The notes under the pieces are model-generated. The model had not been told where the DNA came from. It made no database searches and was given only the letters and a program-made list of their open reading frames with translations. DNA of 10,274 bases from Candidatus Helarchaeota archaeon (lineage in GTDB: Archaea; Asgardarchaeota; Lokiarchaeia; Helarchaeales; HEL-GB-A), in assembly GCA_013375405.1 (NCBI GenBank), contig JABXJU010000159.1, positions 1 through 10,274 of the forward strand, in the 5' to 3' direction. Position numbers and translations under genes: made by a program. This document shows, one piece after another, positions 9,995-10,274 of the stretch; position 1 is the stretch's first letter; the number at the start of each line of letters is the position of its first letter.

Positions 9995-10274
9995 TATATA
10001 ATTCAAGAATAAAAACGGGAGATGTAAGACCAATGGTATTTGAAGAATATTTTGACAGGTTTATTAACGAGCGTGGTTTTTCAAAAAGGCCATCAAATCA
10101 AATTTCAATTTCTAAAGATGAATATAAGACACTCAAAGCAAAAGTAGAAAAGTATGAAGCATTGGTGGAGGAACATAAGAAGGTTAAGACGCAGAATGAT
10201 AAGTTGTTAAAAGAACTTGATGATATGAAGGAAGATGCTCGTAAATTTAAGGATTTAGAGGAAGAGAAAGAGAA
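9991..10274 (+). CDS. Coiled-coil protein (3' partial)
   Basis: The frame is open from ATG at 9991 to the right edge (94 full codons), with an in-frame stop at 9970-9972 upstream. The first 42 residues include an aromatic/acidic stretch (V-F-E-E-Y-F-D-R-F-I-N-E-R-G-F) and a polar linker. From about residue 43 onward the chain is nearly all Lys, Glu, Asp and Leu with heptad-like spacing, a long charged coiled coil without Pro or Gly. The family cannot be named from this fragment. A second possible start is the Met at 10033, which has GGGAG about 11 bases upstream; the ATG at 9991 has no ribosome binding site, so a nearly leaderless or SD-independent start would be needed there. A BRE/TATA promoter and a dyad lie upstream. 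The gene is divergent from the LRR gene and shares its 228-base intergenic region. Confidence 0.8.
   Translation, partial: MVYNSRIKTGDVRPMVFEEYFDRFINERGFSKRPSNQISISKDEYKTLKAKVEKYEALVEEHKKVKTQNDKLLKELDDMKEDARKFKDLEEEKE

Overview
The window looks archaeal, most likely from an Asgard-type (Promethearchaeota/Lokiarchaeia-like) genome. The signs are a giant secreted-type protein packed with N-glycosylation sequons, an SDS22-like leucine-rich-repeat protein with a helical N-terminal domain, BRE/TATA-like elements instead of bacterial -35/-10 boxes, T-tract termination, and no strong Shine-Dalgarno sites. This placement is inference from gene content and promoters; no marker gene is present.

Layout. 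Bases 2-8842 (+) are one reading frame that enters from beyond the left edge and encodes at least 2,946 residues. Residue numbers below count from the first in-window Met at base 56. The protein is modular. Residues 1-1721 are a beta-rich, Tyr/Asp/Asn-rich, sequon-rich region that looks extracellular. DxDxDG-type calcium-loop motifs lie near 1364, 1453 and 1674. A carrier region with hydrophobic segments spans about 1725-2400. A ubiquitin-like beta-grasp domain follows (2406-2480), then a GIY-YIG-type nuclease domain (about 2548-2690) and a helical, HTH-like tail. After a T-rich gap of 44 bases comes a convergent leucine-rich-repeat gene (8887-9762, -). A 228-base divergent intergenic region then holds TATA-like elements for both directions and a perfect 11-bp-arm inverted repeat near the predicted start of the rightward transcript. 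The last gene (9991 to the right edge, +) encodes a coiled-coil protein cut off by the window.

How it may work. The giant protein resembles a polymorphic-toxin or contact-dependent effector: a long surface stalk, a hydrophobic pre-tip region, and a nuclease tip. Three observations support a detachable or exchangeable tip. G+C falls from about 53% (6781-7200) to about 39% (7201-7560), close to where the ubiquitin-like domain begins. Sequons number at least 37 in the first 1,721 residues, two in the next 400, and none in the last 800. The terminal domains are of intracellular, nucleic-acid-acting type. The system reading is inference. A homing-endonuclease-like origin of the tip, or a non-toxin surface protein with an odd C-terminus, is also possible. 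The neighbouring LRR protein could be a partner or immunity factor, but its tail-to-tail orientation is unusual for that, and LRR proteins are common in Asgard genomes.
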